Source: Saccharothrix carnea (GTDB lineage Bacteria; Actinomycetota; Actinomycetes; Mycobacteriales; Pseudonocardiaceae). Taken from it: a DNA stretch of 64,000 nucleotides. This document shows positions 51,590 through 60,456 of the stretch, one piece after another (position 1 is the first letter of the stretch; every line of letters begins with the position of its first letter). Both the position numbers and the translations under genes were made by a program. The DNA lies in NCBI RefSeq assembly GCF_003014735.1, contig NZ_PYAX01000002.1:248001-312000 (forward strand). Reading direction: 5' to 3'. The notes under the pieces were generated by a model that saw only the letters and a program-made list of their open reading frames with translations, was not told the origin of the DNA and searched no databases.

Positions 51590-52620
51590 CGGTCACCGAT
51601 CAAGTCGACTCGAGGGCGTGGACCACGCTCGACGACATCAACGCCCTCGTGGAGCCGGAACTGCGGGCCGCGGTCGACCGGCTGCCCGCGGCGATGCGCC
51701 TCGTCGCGGGCTACCAGTTCGGTTGGTGGGACGCCGACGGCGTGCCGAGCCAGGGCGTCGGGGGGAAAGGGCTGCGGCCCGCCCTGACGGTGCTGTCCGC
51801 GGCTTGCGTCGGAGTGCCTCCGCAGGTGAGCGTCGGGGCCGCGGTGGCGGTGGAGTTGGTGCACAACTTCACCTTGCTGCACGACGACATCATGGACGGC
51901 GACGAGCTGCGCAGGCATCGGCCCAGCGGGTGGGCGGCCTTCGGGCCGCCCGCCGCCCTGCTCGCGGGCGACGTGCTGCTGGTGCTGGCCACCGACGTGC
52001 TCGCCGAGCGCAGCGGCCCCAACGCGGTGACCGCCGTGCGCACCCTCAACGCCGCCCTGTTCGCTTTGGTGGACGGGCAGAGCGCTGACGTGGCCTTCGA
52101 AAGAGCACCCGACGTCTCCCTCGACGCGTGCCTGGCGATGGCGGCGGGCAAGACGGCGGCGCTGATGGAGTGCGCCTGCGTGCTGGGTGCGCACGTGGCG
52201 GGCGTCCGCACGGACCGGACCGACCACCTCGGCCGGTTCGGGCACCACCTCGGCCTCGCCTTCCAGCTCACCGACGACCTGATCGGGATCTGGGGGGACC
52301 CCACGGCCACGGGCAAGAGCGTCGGCGCCGACCTGCGCGTCCGCAAGAAGTCCCTGCCGGTCGTCGCCGCGCTGCGCTCGCCGCACCCGGCAGCGCGGCG
52401 GCTGCGCGACTTCTACGTCGCCGACACCCCGCTCACCGACGCGGACACCGCGACCATGGCCACCCTCGTCGACGAACTCGGCGGCAGGTCCTGGGCCGAG
52501 AAAGCCGCGAGCCACCACCTGACCGAAGCGCTCGCCCACCTCGACGCCGCGAACCCGGAAGCGGACGCGGCGGCCGACCTGACCGCGTTGGCGGGTCTGG
52601 TGGACAGGCGCACGCGGTAG
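51586..52620 (+). CDS. polyprenyl diphosphate synthase (GGPP/FPP-type)
   Basis: A 344-residue trans-prenyltransferase. The first aspartate-rich motif is LLHDDIMDGDELRR (DDxxD), and the second is FQLTDDLIGIWGDPTATGK, in which the third Asp is replaced by GD spacing as in several actinomycete enzymes. KGLRPALTVL is the IPP-binding entry. Two residues before the first motif are T and L, small to medium, so chains longer than C15 are possible. The start GTG lies inside the terpene synthase stop (GTGA), with GGAGGG before it. It feeds the terpene synthase and thus dedicates C5 units to this cluster. Confidence 0.92.
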   Translation: MTVTDQVDSRAWTTLDDINALVEPELRAAVDRLPAAMRLVAGYQFGWWDADGVPSQGVGGKGLRPALTVLSAACVGVPPQVSVGAAVAVELVHNFTLLHDDIMDGDELRRHRPSGWAAFGPPAALLAGDVLLVLATDVLAERSGPNAVTAVRTLNAALFALVDGQSADVAFERAPDVSLDACLAMAAGKTAALMECACVLGAHVAGVRTDRTDHLGRFGHHLGLAFQLTDDLIGIWGDPTATGKSVGADLRVRKKSLPVVAALRSPHPAARRLRDFYVADTPLTDADTATMATLVDELGGRSWAEKAASHHLTEALAHLDAANPEADAAADLTALAGLVDRRTR

Positions 52621-52729
52621 TCGGTGGACACGGGCCGACTCCACGACGGTCGGAGCCGACCCGGCCGCTCGGAGGTGGCCAACGTGTTCAGCCGCCTCAG
52701 CGCGACGCGGCCGCACGCCTCCGGTCGAG

Positions 52730-52771
52730 GGCCGGGGCTCGCCGGAACCCCCGGGTCCGGCGAACCCGGCC
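52730..52771. terminator. bidirectional terminator after the terpene cluster
   Basis: A long stem, GGCCGGGGCTCGCCGGA with TCCGGCGAACCCGGCC (one mismatch, one bulge), stands directly before the stop of the convergent aldo/keto reductase gene and 110 bases after the prenyl synthase. Confidence 0.65.
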
Positions 52772-52772
52772 G

Positions 52773-53714
52773 TCACGCCGCCGCGTCCAGTCGTCGGCGC
52801 TGCTCGTCGGTCAGGTCCAGTGCCGCACCGGCGAGCGCGTCGTCCAGTTGCCCGACCGTGCTGACGCCGACGATCGGGGTGGCGGCGGGGCTGCCGCCGG
52901 TCAGCCACGCCAGCACCACCTGGTTGCGGTTGGCGCCGGTTTCGTCGGCGATCTCGTCCAGCACGGCCAGTCGGTCGGTCGTGCCGGCGTGGTCGTACTC
53001 GGCGGCCAGCGGCTTGTCCGCGCGGGTGTAGCGGCCGCTGAGCAGTGGTGTGTAGGCCCACAGCGCCATGTCCGGGTGGTGTTCCAGGTAGTGGATCACC
53101 TCGTCGCTGACGGCGCCGAACCGGTGCACCACCGTGGGTTGCGTGCCGGGACGCGGTCGCAGGTAGGTGTGGTGCTGCTGCACGGCCGTGAAGCCGACGC
53201 CGCCGCGGTCCCGGGCGATCTGCCGGGCCCGTTCGACCTGCCAGACGGGGTAGTTGGAGCAGCCGAGGCGGCCCACCGCGCCCGCGGACACCAGCTCGTC
53301 GAACGCGGCGACCGTCTCCTCCAGCGGTGTCACCGGATCGGGCTTGTGCGCCCAGTACAGCTCGACGTGGTCCGTGCCGAGCCGGCGGAGGCTGCCCTCG
53401 ATCCCCTTCTTGACCACCCCGGCCGACAGGCCCTCGGCGGTCTCCGGGAACCGCCCGGCCTCGGTCGGCTCGCACCCCACCTTGGTGCTGATCCGGACGC
53501 GGTCGCGGACGCCGGGCCTGCTCGCCAGCCAGCGTCCCAGCAACGCCTCGCTCTGCCCGCCGAAGCCGCTCGCGTCCTCCCAGAACGAGTAGCAGTTCGC
53601 GGTGTCGATCCACACGCCGCCCGCGTCCACGAAGCGGTCCAGGATCTCGAACGACCGGCGTTCGTCGGTCACCGTGCCGAACAACATCGCGCCCAGGGCG
53701 AGCTTCTCAACCAT
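52773..53714 (-). CDS. aldo/keto reductase
   Basis: A 313-residue NADPH-dependent reductase, with catalytic Asp/Tyr in WIDTANCYSFW, Lys in ISTKVG and His in YWAHKPD. The coenzyme end reads ATPIVGVSTVGQLDDAL. It starts at ATG 53714, 47 bases from the divergent MocR gene, with only GGTGG nearby and no good Shine-Dalgarno, so it may be leaderless. The shared promoter region suggests control by the MocR protein. It differs from the aldo/keto reductase at 26495 and lacks the motif found there. Confidence 0.9.
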   Translation of the reverse strand: MVEKLALGAMLFGTVTDERRSFEILDRFVDAGGVWIDTANCYSFWEDASGFGGQSEALLGRWLASRPGVRDRVRISTKVGCEPTEAGRFPETAEGLSAGVVKKGIEGSLRRLGTDHVELYWAHKPDPVTPLEETVAAFDELVSAGAVGRLGCSNYPVWQVERARQIARDRGGVGFTAVQQHHTYLRPRPGTQPTVVHRFGAVSDEVIHYLEHHPDMALWAYTPLLSGRYTRADKPLAAEYDHAGTTDRLAVLDEIADETGANRNQVVLAWLTGGSPAATPIVGVSTVGQLDDALAGAALDLTDEQRRRLDAAA

Positions 53715-53760
53715 GTCCACCACGGTAGGGCGATTCGGCTCGGCACTACGCTCCAATCCC

Positions 53761-55152
53761 GTGGCTGTTTCCCAGACCAATTTCGCGTGGGCGACGCTCG
53801 TGGAGGTCGGCGGGCGTGGCCGGCTGCACGACCGGGTGGCGCGCGGGTTGCGCACCGCGATCCGGGACGGCCGGCTGGCGGAGGGTGACGCCGTGCCGCC
53901 GAGCCGGGCGCTGGCCGAGGAGCTGGGCTGCTCGCGCTGGGTCGTGACGGAGGCGTACGGGCAGCTCATCGCGGAGGGCTACCTCGCCGCGCGGGTGGGT
54001 TCGGCGACGCGCGTTTCGTGGTCGCCCCAGACTGCGGCGAAACCCCGCGCGCGGCGCGCACCGGCCGGGCCCGCGATCCGGTACGACCTCGCGCCCGGAC
54101 TGCCCGACCTGCGCGCGTTCCCCCGGCGGCGGTGGGCGGACGCCGTGCGGTCGGTCATCGGCTCGGCCGGCCACTACGACCTCGACCTGCCGGACCCGGC
54201 CGGGCACGCGGTGCTGCGCGCCACCCTCGCGCAGTACCTGCGGCGTTCCCGCGGCGCGGACGCCGAGGCCGCGTCGGTGTCGGTGTGCGCCGGCGTCACG
54301 GACGGCCTGGCCCGCACGTGCCGCGCGCTGCGCGCCGAGGGGATCACGGACCTGGCCGTGGAGGACCCGGGCTGGCCCCGGCTGCGTGCTGCCGCGTCCA
54401 GTGCCGGTCTGCGCGTGCACCCCGTGCCGGTGGACGACGACGGCCTCCGCGTGGACGACCTGGCGCACACCCCGGCCCGCGCGGTCGTGGTGGGCGCGGC
54501 ACACCAGTTCCCGACCGGCACGGTGCTGTCACCGGCGCGTCGGGCCGGCCTGGTCCGCTGGGCCCGCGAGGTGGACGGGTTCGTCATCGAGGACGACTAC
54601 GACGCCGAGTTCCGCTACGACCACCACCCGGTTGCCGTGATGCAGGGCCTGGACCCCGGCCGGGTCTTCCTGCTGGGCACGGTCAGCAAGACCCTCTCAC
54701 CGGCGCTGGGCCTGGGCTGGCTGGTCGCGCCCGCCCCGGTGGTCCCGGCGCTGCGGGCGGCGAACCCGGTGGCCGCCGCCCCGCCGGTGCTGGACCAGCT
54801 GGCGCTGGCCACGTTCATCGACCGGGGCTGGTACGACGCCCACCTGCGGGCGTCCCGCCGTCGGTTCCGCACCCGCCGCGACCTGCTGCTCACCACCTTG
54901 GCCACCCGGCTGCCGCAGGCCCGCGCCTCGGGCACGGCCGCGGGCCTGCACGTCCTGCTGCACCTGCCGGACGGCACCGACACCCGCGGCACGGTCCGCG
55001 CCGCGGCGGCCGCCGGACTGCGGCTGGCCGACCTCGACGACTACCGCGTGAAGCCCTCGCCGGGCCGCGCCCTCGTCCTCGGGTACGGCAACATCGGCGA
55101 CACCGAGATCCCCGCGGCCGTGGCGCTCCTCGGTGAAGTCCTGACGCGCTGA
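53761..55152 (+). CDS. MocR/PdxR-family regulator (GntR HTH fused to aminotransferase-like domain)
   Basis: A 463-residue fusion. Residues 10-75 form a GntR winged HTH (LHDRVARGLRTAIRDGRLAEGD, then PSRALAEELGCSRWVV). Residues 110-460 are a fold-type I aminotransferase domain with the PLP lysine in LGTVSKTLSPALGLGW and IEDDYDAEFRYD. Such proteins bind PLP and often control vitamin B6 or amine metabolism. GTG 53761 is eight bases after a TACGCT -10 with no Shine-Dalgarno, so leaderless. No pdx genes adjoin; the nearest target is the divergent aldo/keto reductase, a class that includes pyridoxal reductases. That link is inference. Confidence 0.9.
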   Translation: MAVSQTNFAWATLVEVGGRGRLHDRVARGLRTAIRDGRLAEGDAVPPSRALAEELGCSRWVVTEAYGQLIAEGYLAARVGSATRVSWSPQTAAKPRARRAPAGPAIRYDLAPGLPDLRAFPRRRWADAVRSVIGSAGHYDLDLPDPAGHAVLRATLAQYLRRSRGADAEAASVSVCAGVTDGLARTCRALRAEGITDLAVEDPGWPRLRAAASSAGLRVHPVPVDDDGLRVDDLAHTPARAVVVGAAHQFPTGTVLSPARRAGLVRWAREVDGFVIEDDYDAEFRYDHHPVAVMQGLDPGRVFLLGTVSKTLSPALGLGWLVAPAPVVPALRAANPVAAAPPVLDQLALATFIDRGWYDAHLRASRRRFRTRRDLLLTTLATRLPQARASGTAAGLHVLLHLPDGTDTRGTVRAAAAAGLRLADLDDYRVKPSPGRALVLGYGNIGDTEIPAAVALLGEVLTR

Positions 55153-55219
55153 TCATCACCGTGCGTACCCGATAACCCCGAAACCGTGACGTTACGCTGA
55201 CCTCGGGAGGTGGTGCGGG

Positions 55220-55954
55220 GTGCGGATGCCGTTTCGCGTGCACGCGTCGGTGCGGCCGGAGTTCGAGCGGCGGTGGGCGCGGGTGCGGGCGTTGGTCCTG
55301 CTCGGGTTCCTCGCGCCGCCCGCGGTGAGCCTGGTCGTCGCCCTGATCGCGCCCTGGTCCGGTGTGGTCGTGGTGGGATGGGTGCTGCTGGTGATCGGTG
55401 GCGCGGTGCCGGTGTGGTTCCTGGTCGGGCGCGGCTACGTGCACCGGCCCGGGTGGTGGGCGGGGCTGGTCGCGTACACCGGCGCGGCGCAGGCGCTCGG
55501 CGTCGGCCTGCTCACCCGGCACGTCCTGCTCGCCGTGCCCGCGGTCGTCGCCACCGCGGTCGCCGGAGTGCTGGTGACGAAGGCGAAGGCGGTGCTGCTG
55601 GACGAGGTCGGCGGCGCGATCGCCGGTACCACGATCGGCGTGCGCAGCGGATCGCGGCAGGTGCGCAACGCCACCGGGCACCCCGTGCTCGCGCACGCGG
55701 ACTTCGACGGCGAACTGCTGCGCTGGCACGTCGTCACCGGACCGTCCACCCCGGACGTCTCCGGCGGCGAGCTGCCGTTGGACAGGATCACCGACGTGTG
55801 GGTGGCCGAGACGCCCGCCGCGCCCGGTGGCGAGGTGGTAGTGGTCCGCACCGCCGCCGGGCACGACCTCGAACTGGTCGTCGGGCACCCGCACGACTTC
55901 GCCGCCCTCCTCGACCGCCGGTTGCGCCTGCTCCGGGAGGACGACTGGTCGTAG
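55220..55954 (+). CDS. hypothetical membrane protein
   Basis: A 244-residue protein with four hydrophobic segments between residues 25 and 125 (VLLGFLAPPAVSLVVALIA, VVVVGWVLLVIGGAVPVWFL, then two more). A soluble C-terminal half, rich in beta strands (ELPLDRITDVWVAETP, VVVRTAAGHDLELVVG), looks like the PH-like domains of bacterial membrane proteins. GTG 55220 follows GGGAGG; the ATG six bases on is an alternative. It lies 67 bases after the MocR gene and 64 before the hydrolase gene on the same strand. I do not recognise its family. Confidence 0.65.
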   Translation: MRMPFRVHASVRPEFERRWARVRALVLLGFLAPPAVSLVVALIAPWSGVVVVGWVLLVIGGAVPVWFLVGRGYVHRPGWWAGLVAYTGAAQALGVGLLTRHVLLAVPAVVATAVAGVLVTKAKAVLLDEVGGAIAGTTIGVRSGSRQVRNATGHPVLAHADFDGELLRWHVVTGPSTPDVSGGELPLDRITDVWVAETPAAPGGEVVVVRTAAGHDLELVVGHPHDFAALLDRRLRLLREDDWS

Positions 55955-56018
55955 CGTGACGTCGGCCGTTGTTACTCGTTGGTCAAGCAGACGTCCGACG
56001 ACGGAAGGGGCAGCGGCC

Positions 56019-56870
56019 ATGGCGACCGAACGGTTGCGGCTGGAGGACGGCACGGAGCTGAACGTGGCACGCAGCGGCCCGCCCGACGCCGAGTTGACCG
56101 TGGTGCTCGCCCACGGCTACGCGCTCGACCACCGCAGCTGGCACCGGGTGGTGGCGGCGCTGCCGGCATCCGTGCAGGTGATCGCCTACGACCACCGCGG
56201 CCACGGCACGTCCTCACCGGCCGACAAGGACTCCGCGACGATCGAGCGGTTGGGCGACGACCTCGGCGAGCTGGTCGAACGGCTGGTGCCCGAGGGGCGG
56301 GTCGTCCTCGCCGGTCACTCGATGGGCGGCATGGCCGCGATGGCGATGGCCGAACGCCGTCCCCGCCTGTACCGGCAGCGGGTGGCGGGCGTGGTGTTCG
56401 TCTCGACCGCGGCGACGGACCTGGCCGAGACGTCGCTGGCGTGGCCCAAGGCGCTGGGCAAGCTGGTCCGCGAGCTGGAACGCGCGTTCGGGCCGCTGGT
56501 GCGCGCGGTGCGGGAGAAGATCGAGCCCGCGAAGACGGCCGGGTTGCGCTGGTGGCTGTTCGGCGACGAGCCGCGCCAGGAGGACGTCGACCTCACCGCG
56601 GACATGGTGTGGTCGCACTGGCCGGAGACCATCGCGCTGTTCCGGCCCGCGGTCGACCGGTACGACCGGGAGGCGGCGCTGACCGTCGCCGGTGAGCGCC
56701 CGGTGATCGCGATCGTCGGCGACGAGGACCGGCTGGTGCCCGAGTCCAACGCCAAGGCGTTGGCCGCGGTGGTCGGCGGCGAGTCGGTCGTGGTGGAGGA
56801 CGCGGGCCACATGCTGCCACTGGAAGCGCCCGCCGAGGTGGCGGCCCGGATCATGGAACTGGGCGCCTGA
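56019..56870 (+). CDS. alpha/beta hydrolase
   Basis: A 283-residue hydrolase. Nucleophile elbow GHSMGGMAA, acid Asp in VGDEDRLVPE and His in DAGHMLPLEAP form the triad. The oxyanion strand is VVLAHGYALDHRSW. The helical lid region (EIARAF-like KLVRELERAFGPL to FRPAVDRYD) is typical of esterases and peroxidase-type hydrolases without metal. ATG 56019 is eight bases after GGAAGGGG. No pathway partner adjoins. A strong hairpin follows. Confidence 0.88.
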   Translation: MATERLRLEDGTELNVARSGPPDAELTVVLAHGYALDHRSWHRVVAALPASVQVIAYDHRGHGTSSPADKDSATIERLGDDLGELVERLVPEGRVVLAGHSMGGMAAMAMAERRPRLYRQRVAGVVFVSTAATDLAETSLAWPKALGKLVRELERAFGPLVRAVREKIEPAKTAGLRWWLFGDEPRQEDVDLTADMVWSHWPETIALFRPAVDRYDREAALTVAGERPVIAIVGDEDRLVPESNAKALAAVVGGESVVVEDAGHMLPLEAPAEVAARIMELGA

Positions 56871-56874
56871 CCCG

Positions 56875-56912
56875 CGCGTGCCCGGCGACCGCGCTCGGCC
56901 GCCGGGCACGCG
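56875..56912. terminator. bidirectional terminator after the hydrolase gene
   Basis: A perfect 13-bp stem (CGCGTGCCCGGCG / CGCCGGGCACGCG) with a 12-base loop lies between the convergent hydrolase and PRC-barrel genes. Confidence 0.75.
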
Positions 56913-56946
56913 GTCCACTGTGGATCGCCGTTCCCCCTTACCGCGA

Positions 56947-57390
56947 TCAGGACGGCGGCGCGGACCGGTAGCTCTCGGTGTAGTAGTCGCCGAGGCGTTG
57001 CCGGTACTCGTCGGCGTCGAACGTGTCCGCGTCGTACTCCGGCGCCTGCCGCACCTGCTCCTTGGTGCGGTCGACGAAGACCTTCTTCGCGTCGTGGTCG
57101 ACCTCGGCGACGGCGCCCACCGGCAGCACGACCTTCCGGTGGGACAGCCCCGTGCCGGCGTCGACCAGCAGGCAGTCGGCGGGCACCCGGGCGTTGGACC
57201 GGTCGACCTCGCCGATCGAGCCGTCCAGCGCCTCGACCTGGTACCCGAGCAGGCCGATGTCCGGGCGCTCGTGGCGATCCGCGGCCCGGGTGGCCTCGTC
57301 GGCCTCGGGGGAGTCGGTGTCGCGCCGGTGGAGCAGTTCCGCGACGTTGCGCCAGACCCACGGCGCGAAGGGGATGTGGAGCGGCTGCAT
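56947..57390 (-). CDS. PRC-barrel domain protein
   Basis: A 147-residue protein. Residues 45-110 form a PRC-barrel (LLGYQVEALDGSIGEVDR ... LVDAGTGLSHRKVVLPVGAV ... DHDAKKVFVDRTKEQV), as in ribosome-maturation and photosystem accessory proteins and in many actinobacterial stress proteins. The N-terminal HIPFAPWVWRNVAELLH is conserved in this actinobacterial type. ATG 57390 is six bases after AAGGAGG. Function is unknown; ends DYYTESYRSAPPS. Confidence 0.8.
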   Translation of the reverse strand: MQPLHIPFAPWVWRNVAELLHRRDTDSPEADEATRAADRHERPDIGLLGYQVEALDGSIGEVDRSNARVPADCLLVDAGTGLSHRKVVLPVGAVAEVDHDAKKVFVDRTKEQVRQAPEYDADTFDADEYRQRLGDYYTESYRSAPPS

Positions 57391-57474
57391 CTCGGCCTCC
57401 TTGGTCGGATGGACAATCGGGGAGTACCCGTTCGAGTGACTGTTGAGTCTTTTGGTTACTTTGTGCGCATGATA

Positions 57475-57494
57475 ACTTCAGTGTTAACTGAAGT
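57475..57494. promoter_or_regulatory. dyad ACTTCAGT-GTTA-ACTGAAGT
   Basis: A perfect 8-bp inverted repeat around GTTA in an unusually AT-rich patch (57440-57495). It lies 85 bases before the PRC-barrel start on one side and 149 before the NB-ARC start on the other, as an operator would. Confidence 0.5.
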
Positions 57495-57642
57495 GAGTCC
57501 TCCGGTCGGGGTGCGGCACTGGATCGGCACCGAGCGCAGCTGTTAGGTTCGATCACTGGCGGTGATAAGGGCCGTGGGGTGAGGTAGCCGGTGTTGCCTG
57601 AGCCGATCGTGAACGCCTCGGTGCCAAGGACGGGCGGCAGCC

Positions 57643-59949
57643 GTGGGTGAGCCGCCGGTCGTCCACGTCGAAGGCGGCGCCGGGGTCCAGATCGGCTCCG
57701 GCAACCAGCAGACCAACCACTACTACGCGGCCACCGGACCGCGGTGGCCCGTCCGGGTGGGCGCGGTGCCGATGGTGGCCGACTGCTACCAGGAGCGCGC
57801 AGTCGGGGACGGCCTCGCCGACCCGACCACGACCGTGATCACCGGGATGGGCGGCGTGGGCAAGACCCAGATCGCCGCCCGGCACGTCCGCGCGTCGTGG
57901 ACCGATCCGGCCGTCGACCTGGCCGTGTGGGTCACGGCCGTGGACCGGGACGCGATCGTCGCCGGTTACGCGCAGGCCGCGCAGGCGATCGGGCAGGCCA
58001 CCCGTGACGACGACCCCGCGGCGGCGGCCCAGGCTTTGGTGAACTGGCTGGCCACCACCGACCGCCGCTGGGTGGTCGTGCTCGACGACGTGCAGGACCC
58101 CGGTCACGTGCACGGCCTCTGGCCGCCGGGCGGAGGCCGCACGATCGTGACCACCCGCCGCCGGGACGCCGCGTTGCGCCGCACCGACCGGCGGATCGTG
58201 GAAGTCGACCCGTACACGGCGGCCGAGTCGACGGCCTACCTGCGGTCGAAGGTGGCGCGGCCGGACCTGCTCGACGGCGCCGCAGAGCTCGTCGCCGAGC
58301 TGGGCGGGCTGCCGCTGGCCCTGGCGCAGGCCGCGGCGTTCGTGCAGGACGTGGAGATCACTTGCGCGGAGTACGTGCGGCAGTTCCGCGCGGGCCGTGA
58401 CGTCGCGCCGGACGCGTTGCCGGACGAGCACCGGCACACGGTCGACCGGACGTGGGCGCTGTCGGTCGAACGGGCCGACGAGCTGGCGCCGGCGGGCGTG
58501 GCGCGGCCGTTGCTGGAGCTGCTGTCGTTCCTCGATCCCAACGGCATCCCCACGGCGGTGGTGACGACTTCGGTGACCTTGGCCTACCTCGGGGTGCGCG
58601 CCAACCGGCCGGTGTCCGCGGAGGATGCCCTGCGCGCGGTGCAGGTGCTGCGCCGGCTGAGCCTCGCCGACACCGACCAGGCGCAACCCCACCTCGGTCT
58701 CCGCGTCCACGCCCTGGTGCAGCGCGCGACCCGTGCGGCGATGGAGAGAGGCCCCCTGATCGCCAACTTCTCGGCCCAGGCGCTGCTCGACAGCTGGCCG
58801 GAGATCGAACGCGACCACGTTTTGGGGCAAGCTCTCCGGGCGAACGCCGCCGAACTGATGCGGCACGCGTTCTCCGCTCTCTGGAGCGACGGTGGGCACG
58901 CCGTGCTGCACCGGTACGGCCGGAGCATGGGCGAGGCCGGTCTGGCCGGTTCCGCGCGGGACTACTTCGAGCGCATGTCCGCGGTGGCCGCCCGGGTGCT
59001 CGGTGCGGATCATCCGACGACGCTCACCCTGCGCGGTGAGCTGGGTACCTGGCGGGGTTACTCGGGTGACGTCGCGGGCGCGGTCGCCGAGTTGGAGCGG
59101 CTGCTCGCCGACCGGGTGCGATTAGCGGGGCCTGAGGACGAGACGACGCTGACCACGCGGCACAACCTCGCGTACTGGCGGGGTGAGGCCGGTGACCTGG
59201 CCGGTGCGCTGGCCGAGCTCGACCGGCAGAGGGAGGTCGAGCGCCGGGTGCTGGGGGAGGACGACCCTCGGACGCTGACGACCCGTTACACGCGTGCCCT
59301 GTGGCGTGGCCGTGCGGAAGGGGCGGCGAGTGTGGTCGCCGAGTTCGAGCGCCTCCTCGCCGACTGGGTGCGGGTGCGCGGTGCGGACGACCCCGGCACG
59401 TTGACGGTGTGGCACGAGTTGGCGAGTTGCCGTGGGAAGGCCGGTGATCCGGCGGGCGCGGTGGTCGAGTTCGGGCGCTTGGTCGCGGACCAGGAGCGGG
59501 TGCACGGCCGCGAACACCCGCACACCCTGGCCGCCCGGCACGAGCTGGCGGACTGGCGGGGTGAGGCCGGGGACGTGGCCGGTGCGGCGGCGGAGTTCGA
59601 ACGACTGGTCGCGGACGAAGTCCGGCTGCGTGGACCGGATCACCCGTCCACGCTGGACGCCCGGAGCGGCCTGCTACGCCACCGTGCCCGCCTCGGCAAC
59701 CTGCCGGCGGTGGCGGAGGGGCTGGAGCAACTGCTCGCGGACCGCACGCGGGTGCTGGGCCCCGACCACCCCCGGACGCTGACGACCCGGGGAAGCCTCG
59801 CGACCGTTCGAGGTGGTTGCGGCGACGTGGCGCGTGCGGTGGCCGAGACCGAACAACTCCTGCACGACCGGATCCGCGTACTCGGACCGAACCACCCCGA
59901 CACTCGTGCTACCCAGGAGCACTTGGCTTTCTGGCGCGCACGATCATGA
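57643..59949 (+). CDS. NB-ARC/TPR NLR-like STAND protein with N-terminal amyloid-like motif
   Basis: A 768-residue protein. The first 30 residues hold GVQIGSGNQQTNHYY, whose core VQIGSGN (15-21) resembles the RHIM/PP amyloid motif of immune signalling proteins. NB-ARC follows: Walker A GMGGVGKT (68-75), Walker B WVVVLDDV, sensor TIVTTRRRDAAL and GLPLALAQAA. After a winged-helix region come about seven TPR-like repeats of 42-44 residues (pattern LGxDHPxTLTxRxxLAxWRGxxGD). These proteins switch on ligand binding by oligomerising. No effector domain is fused; the N-terminal motif may recruit a partner by amyloid templating. GTG 57643 is the first start in frame. Stand-alone gene. Confidence 0.85.
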   Translation: MGEPPVVHVEGGAGVQIGSGNQQTNHYYAATGPRWPVRVGAVPMVADCYQERAVGDGLADPTTTVITGMGGVGKTQIAARHVRASWTDPAVDLAVWVTAVDRDAIVAGYAQAAQAIGQATRDDDPAAAAQALVNWLATTDRRWVVVLDDVQDPGHVHGLWPPGGGRTIVTTRRRDAALRRTDRRIVEVDPYTAAESTAYLRSKVARPDLLDGAAELVAELGGLPLALAQAAAFVQDVEITCAEYVRQFRAGRDVAPDALPDEHRHTVDRTWALSVERADELAPAGVARPLLELLSFLDPNGIPTAVVTTSVTLAYLGVRANRPVSAEDALRAVQVLRRLSLADTDQAQPHLGLRVHALVQRATRAAMERGPLIANFSAQALLDSWPEIERDHVLGQALRANAAELMRHAFSALWSDGGHAVLHRYGRSMGEAGLAGSARDYFERMSAVAARVLGADHPTTLTLRGELGTWRGYSGDVAGAVAELERLLADRVRLAGPEDETTLTTRHNLAYWRGEAGDLAGALAELDRQREVERRVLGEDDPRTLTTRYTRALWRGRAEGAASVVAEFERLLADWVRVRGADDPGTLTVWHELASCRGKAGDPAGAVVEFGRLVADQERVHGREHPHTLAARHELADWRGEAGDVAGAAAEFERLVADEVRLRGPDHPSTLDARSGLLRHRARLGNLPAVAEGLEQLLADRTRVLGPDHPRTLTTRGSLATVRGGCGDVARAVAETEQLLHDRIRVLGPNHPDTRATQEHLAFWRARS

Positions 59950-60456
59950 CGCGCGACACCCGACCCGACACCATCCGGACCATGCCGTCGTAGCGCGACC
60001 GCACCCCGTCTTCACCTGACGTCGCCCCACCGCCTGCGGTACCGTGGATCCTGAGCGTCCGCGAGCCCCGAGGGTCTGCGCACTCAGGCCACCGGCCCTG
60101 CTGGGGCTCCGGGATTCACCCGGTCCAGCGATCAGGGCCGGCAACTTTTCCGACGATGATTTCGTTGCCGGGAAAGAAGGAGGCGGCGGCGCGGCACCCG
60201 AGCTGTCGGCCTCGGACCTCGCGACGAGCGCATGACCGTTCTCCTCCTAGCCCTCGAGCCTGCGGTTCCGCCGGAGACCACGGGCATCACGGGCATGACG
60301 GGGACATAGGCCATCACGGGCCGGAGCCGCGCACGGCAGCCCGACCCCAGGCACCCGACCTCAGGCACCCGACCTCAGGCACCCGACCTCAGGCACCCGA
60401 CCTCAGGCACCCGACCCCAGCCGATAGGGCTCCGTGTCAGGCGATTGGGCTCCGCG
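59950..60456. other. 507-base region without a gene, with tandem repeats
   Basis: Between the NB-ARC stop and the TetR stop I find no convincing gene. A 63-codon frame at 60044-60235 lacks support. The right third is repetitive: CACGGGCAT-like units near 60280-60330, five 14-bp units at 60348-60417, and a 19-20 bp direct repeat at 60421-60459. Confidence 0.5.
60348..60417. repeat. five tandem copies of a 14-bp unit CAGGCACCCGACCT
   Basis: Units begin at 60348, 60362, 60376, 60390 and 60404; the first four are identical and the fifth ends in C. Partial units flank both sides. No spacers, so not a CRISPR. Probably slippage-prone intergenic sequence. Confidence 0.85.

Noticed and set aside
60044..60235. 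63-codon open frame after the NB-ARC gene
   Set aside because: No ribosome-binding site or recognisable domain; could be real but unsupported.
60348..60417. Possible CRISPR array
   Set aside because: Units are 14 bp, directly adjacent and without spacers, and no cas genes are present.
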